Under the pieces are notes generated by a model. The model was not told the DNA's origin. It did no database searches and saw only the letters and a program-made list of their open reading frames with translations. A stretch of DNA of 64,000 bases from Caballeronia turbans. Its GTDB lineage: Bacteria; Pseudomonadota; Gammaproteobacteria; Burkholderiales; Burkholderiaceae. Both the position numbers and the translations under genes were made by a program. The first letter of the stretch is position 1. Each line of letters opens with the position of its first letter. The DNA is taken from the NCBI GenBank assembly GCA_001544655.2, contig FCOD02000016.1:99016-163015 (forward strand). The letters are read 5' to 3'. Shown in pieces: positions 63,840 through 64,000 of this stretch.

Positions 63840-64000
63840 TATTGGCGTTGCCCCTGTGCGGGGCGGCAGTCACTTTCTTTGCTGCTGCAAAGAAAGTAAC
63901 CAAAGAAAGCAGCTCGAGACGCCCGCGGTCACACGCAGTTTGGCCATGCTTGCCAGCCCATCGTGGGCTCAGTAGCGAGTGCCCTCATAGGCCCCATCGG
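63840..64000. repeat. Intergenic repeat with perfect 11-bp hairpin
   Basis: GCGGGGCGGCAGTCACTTTC leads into ACTTTCTTTGC (63872-63882), a TGCT loop, then GCAAAGAAAGT (63887-63897), an exact stem. This module, ending in AAGTAACCAAAGAAAG, is one I associate with abundant intergenic repeats of Burkholderia and Paraburkholderia genomes. The tail (63900-64000) shows no gene. The copy number cannot be checked here because only one copy lies in the window. Confidence 0.6.

Noticed and set aside
61762-63903. 713-codon minus-strand frame across iolD and the end repeat
   Set aside because: Starts in the hairpin repeat and is antisense to iolD; no support.

Overview
The window reads as a chromosome segment of a Burkholderiaceae beta-proteobacterium, most like Caballeronia, Paraburkholderia or Burkholderia. 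I infer this from the high GC, the gene orders recJ-prfB-lysS and ilvI-ilvH-ilvC-psd-pssA, the DUF3619/DUF3106/RDD block behind an ECF sigma factor, and the iol cluster layout. No database search was possible. Nearly all DNA is coding. No rRNA, tRNA or CRISPR array was seen.

Layout. 1-8.8 kb: the start of lolC (minus), a recJ-linked mutase-like gene, recJ, an intact DUF5672 gene followed by a decayed copy of it, prfB with its programmed +1 frameshift, lysS, and a glycine-zipper envelope protein. 8.8-16.9 kb (minus): ilvI-ilvH-ilvC, then a complete group II intron of about 2.8 kb, then psd and pssA (phosphatidylethanolamine synthesis). 17-19.4 kb: ECF sigma factor, DUF3619, DUF3106 and RDD genes. 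19.4-22.1 kb: a Pho-box-like site followed by a PlcP/LpxH-like phosphoesterase, a GT4 glycosyltransferase and diacylglycerol kinase, which I interpret as a phosphate-starvation lipid-remodelling operon. 22.2-24.3 kb: TetR, LOG and SDR genes. 24.4-29.5 kb (minus): DUF924, AlaX-type editing protein, truncated haemoglobin, an orphan FtsX-like permease and DUF4126.

29.7-33.9 kb: a guanidine exporter (sugE/gdx) behind a two-hairpin guanidine-II (mini-ykkC) riboswitch, a cyanide-insensitive-type cytochrome bd oxidase (cydAB), a small membrane protein and an exported peroxiredoxin. 34-41.6 kb is a signalling block: a degenerate EAL-HDOD protein, a GGDEF-EAL protein behind a near-perfect sigma-28 promoter, an HDOD protein, and a chemotaxis receptor with a weaker sigma-28-like promoter. 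41.9-49.3 kb: Fsr-type MFS transporter, prpE, two overlapping small genes behind a Fur box, mtnN and uvrD. 49.4-53.6 kb: valS, galU, tusA.

53.6-63.8 kb is a myo-inositol catabolic locus: two Gfo/Idh/MocA dehydrogenases and an RpiR-type regulator on the minus strand, diverging from an ABC sugar importer and iolC-iolD. The regulator-transporter gap carries a GGAA-N6-TTCC palindrome of the kind recognised by RpiR-type IolR. The window ends in an intergenic repeat with an 11-bp perfect hairpin.

The points I find most worth following are the Pho box with its PlcP-GT-DgkA operon next to PE synthesis genes, the intron lying 13-18 nt before the psd start with no visible Shine-Dalgarno, the sigma-28 link to c-di-GMP, the Fur-box small-gene pair, and the guanidine-II riboswitch.
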